From positions 1 through 7,489 of the forward strand of contig JAGQSP010000192.1 of assembly GCA_020439485.1 (NCBI GenBank): DNA of 7,489 nt, read 5' to 3'. Every line of letters begins with the position of its first letter. Positions within the stretch are counted from its first letter, which is position 1. The position numbers and the translations under genes are program-made. The stretch comes from Acidimicrobiales bacterium (GTDB taxonomy: Bacteria > Actinomycetota > Acidimicrobiia > Acidimicrobiales > Poriferisodalaceae). The notes beneath the pieces were generated by a model. That model saw only the letters and a list, made by a program, of their open reading frames with translations, did not search any database and was not told the origin of the DNA. Positions 6,174 to 7,489 of the stretch are shown piece by piece.

Positions 6174-7034
6174 TCAGACCGCGGCACGCACCAGCCACAC
6201 CGCGCTGTCGAGCTCGACATGGCCGTCGTTCCATCGCTCGGCGATCGCTTCGGACAGCGCCTCCCTGGCCCTCTGTGCCAATCGGTCATCGCCGGCCACA
6301 GCCCGGCCGATTGGCCCGAAGTCCATGGCGAATTCGACCAACTCGTCGACGCTGCCGCCTCCACCGAAGTCGACGGCGACCTCGTGCTCTGTGATCTCGA
6401 GATCGGACATGCCGGCACCGATGACCGCCTGGGCGATGGCGACGTGGTCGGCCAGCGCGAATGGTCCGGGGCCCCCGCGTCCACCGCGGGGAAGCTCGAC
6501 GAACTCGGCGACTGCCCGCCCCGCAAACGCGAACCACGGGTTGCGTTTGGGCTCTTGCCAACAGACAAAGCTGAGAGTGGCGCCGCGGCTGCCGGCACTG
6601 GCGATGTTGGCAAAGGCGGCCGTGGTATTGGCGAAGAACATCACGCCAAATCGCGAAATGATGCGGTCGGCCCTCAGCGAAGCGAAGTCGGTCGTTTGGG
6701 CATCGGCCTCGACGAAGGTGACCGATTGGTCGCTGCGAACCCGGCCGCGAGCCACTTCGAGCATGGGCGAGCTGACATCGACGCCGACTACACGACCCGA
6801 TTTCCCAACCTTTTCGGCCGCGACGAGCGACGTCGTTCCGCAGCCGCAGCCGATATCGAGCACGGAGTGGCCTGCCGACAGGTCGGCCGCCTCGAACAAC
6901 AGCCGGTCGAAGGGCTCGAGCATCTTGTCCAGCCGCTCGCGGGTGACCGACCAGTCTGCGCCGCCCGGCCCGTTCCAGTAGCCCACCTGGGCACCGTTCG
7001 GACCGGCATCGAACGCCGCCGACCCGGGGGTCAC
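6174..7034 (-). CDS. Class I SAM-dependent methyltransferase
   Basis: 286 residues from a GTG at 7034. The Rossmann-type methyltransferase core is clear: motif I VLDIGCGCGTT (58-68) binds SAM, motif post-I VVGVDVSSPML (82-92) carries the acidic D86 that should bind the SAM ribose, VEADAQTTDF (108-117) holds the adenine-contact Asp, and ISRFGVMFFAN (126-136) is motif IV-like. The N-terminal YWNGPGGADW (19-28) is typical of a large family of bacterial small-molecule methyltransferases related to UbiE/COG2226. The C-terminal part (about 187-286), which should shape the substrate site, gives no substrate clue. The GTG overlaps the ppk2 TGA as GTGA, which supports this start and suggests coupled translation. 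Frame extensions upstream of 7034 run into the ppk2 coding region and lack family features. Confidence 0.9.
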   Translation of the reverse strand: MTPGSAAFDAGPNGAQVGYWNGPGGADWSVTRERLDKMLEPFDRLLFEAADLSAGHSVLDIGCGCGTTSLVAAEKVGKSGRVVGVDVSSPMLEVARGRVRSDQSVTFVEADAQTTDFASLRADRIISRFGVMFFANTTAAFANIASAGSRGATLSFVCWQEPKRNPWFAFAGRAVAEFVELPRGGRGGPGPFALADHVAIAQAVIGAGMSDLEITEHEVAVDFGGGGSVDELVEFAMDFGPIGRAVAGDDRLAQRAREALSEAIAERWNDGHVELDSAVWLVRAAV

Positions 7035-7489
7035 TCGATCACCAACCCATCGAGCCCGTCGGCAGGTGGCGGATACTGCGGATCGATGTCGCGCAGGGCA
7101 TCGCGGACGATCTCGGCGACCGCCAACTTGCGATACCACCGGCGATTGGCAGGGATGATGTACCAGGGGGCGTCGTCGGTGGTCGTGCGCTCGATGGCGT
7201 CTTCGTAGGCCGACATGTACTGGTTCCAGCGGGCACGAACGGGAAGGTCGCCGTGATCGAACTTCCAGTTCTTCTCCGGCTCGTCCACGCGCTCCTGAAG
7301 GCGCTGACGTTGCTCGTCCTTGCTGATGTGGAGGAAGAACTTGAGGATCGTCGTCCCCTCGTCGGCCAGCATCTGCTCGAAGTTTCGGATGTGGTCGTAG
7401 CGACGCTTCCAGACCTTCTCGGGGACCAACTCGTTGACCCTCACCACCAGGACGTCTTCGTAATGGCTGCGGTTGAAGATGTGGATCTG
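7031..7489 (-). CDS. ppk2: PPK2-family polyphosphate:nucleotide phosphotransferase, N-terminal part beyond window
   Basis: The last 152 residues are visible. PPK2 enzymes transfer phosphate between inorganic polyphosphate and nucleotides in the cytoplasm. Visible motifs are IFNRSHYEDVLVVRV (residues 4-18 of the fragment), equivalent to the Walker B region of P-loop kinases, then FFLHISKDEQRQRL (51-64), EPEKNWKF (70-77), the lid segment, and APWYIIPANRRWYR (107-120), a signature near the C-terminus. The Walker A loop lies off the window. The SHYEDVL form is the one I associate with the class III (AMP/ADP-phosphorylating) PPK2s rather than class I enzymes, which tend to read SWYNRAG; this subclass call is tentative. 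The gene ends in TGA overlapping the methyltransferase GTG. Confidence 0.93.
   Translation of the reverse strand, partial: QIHIFNRSHYEDVLVVRVNELVPEKVWKRRYDHIRNFEQMLADEGTTILKFFLHISKDEQRQRLQERVDEPEKNWKFDHGDLPVRARWNQYMSAYEDAIERTTTDDAPWYIIPANRRWYRKLAVAEIVRDALRDIDPQYPPPADGLDGLVIE

Noticed and set aside
7035..7139. N-terminal extension of the methyltransferase to an upstream start at 7139
   Set aside because: The extra residues lie wholly in the ppk2 coding region, are Arg/Cys-rich and have no family similarity; GTG at 7034 gives a standard methyltransferase N-terminus.
6153..7208. 351-codon plus-strand open frame across the methyltransferase
   Set aside because: It is antisense to a methyltransferase with intact SAM motifs and to ppk2; its own product shows no domain.

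Overview
This window is GC-rich and codes almost wall to wall. All seven genes I can support lie on the minus strand, so transcription runs from high to low coordinates. The gene content points to a high-GC actinobacterium: an ImuA'/ImuB pair of the actinobacterial type, a CGAAC-N4-GTTCG LexA box and frequent GTG starts. The secreted protein with tandem GYW...DGG.FAFG repeats is of a kind I associate with Acidimicrobiia or relatives. The taxonomic placement is an inference from these features, not a measurement.

In transcription order, the right end (7489 to 5864) holds the C-terminal part of a PPK2-family polyphosphate:nucleotide phosphotransferase. A class I SAM-dependent methyltransferase follows, whose GTG start overlaps the kinase stop codon. 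A 96-residue stand-alone Nfu/NifU N-terminal-like protein starts 19 nt after that.

A 43-bp gap (5821-5863) then carries the best regulatory signal in the window. A TTGTCA / 18-bp / TAGATT promoter has an actinobacterial LexA (SOS) box inside its spacer, and the -10 element sits 6 nt before a GTG start, which suggests a leaderless SOS-inducible transcript. It drives imuA' (5820-5056) and imuB (5053-3434), the two accessory proteins of the mutagenic translesion 'mutasome'. Their polymerase partner DnaE2 is not in the window.

After imuB, with a gap of only 23 nt, comes a HAD-superfamily protein. It is joined by an ATGA overlap to an 8-TM integral membrane protein of unknown family. No terminator is visible between imuB and these two genes, so they may belong to the same DNA-damage-induced transcript.

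An 83-bp gap (1496-1578) with no convincing terminator or promoter separates this group from the last gene (1495 to the left edge). That gene encodes a secreted protein with a signal peptide, four propeller-like ~42-residue repeats and a GH26 (beta-mannanase-type) catalytic domain. It is cut by the window edge at the codon where the catalytic nucleophile is expected.

No tRNA, rRNA, CRISPR array, insertion sequence or attachment site was seen.
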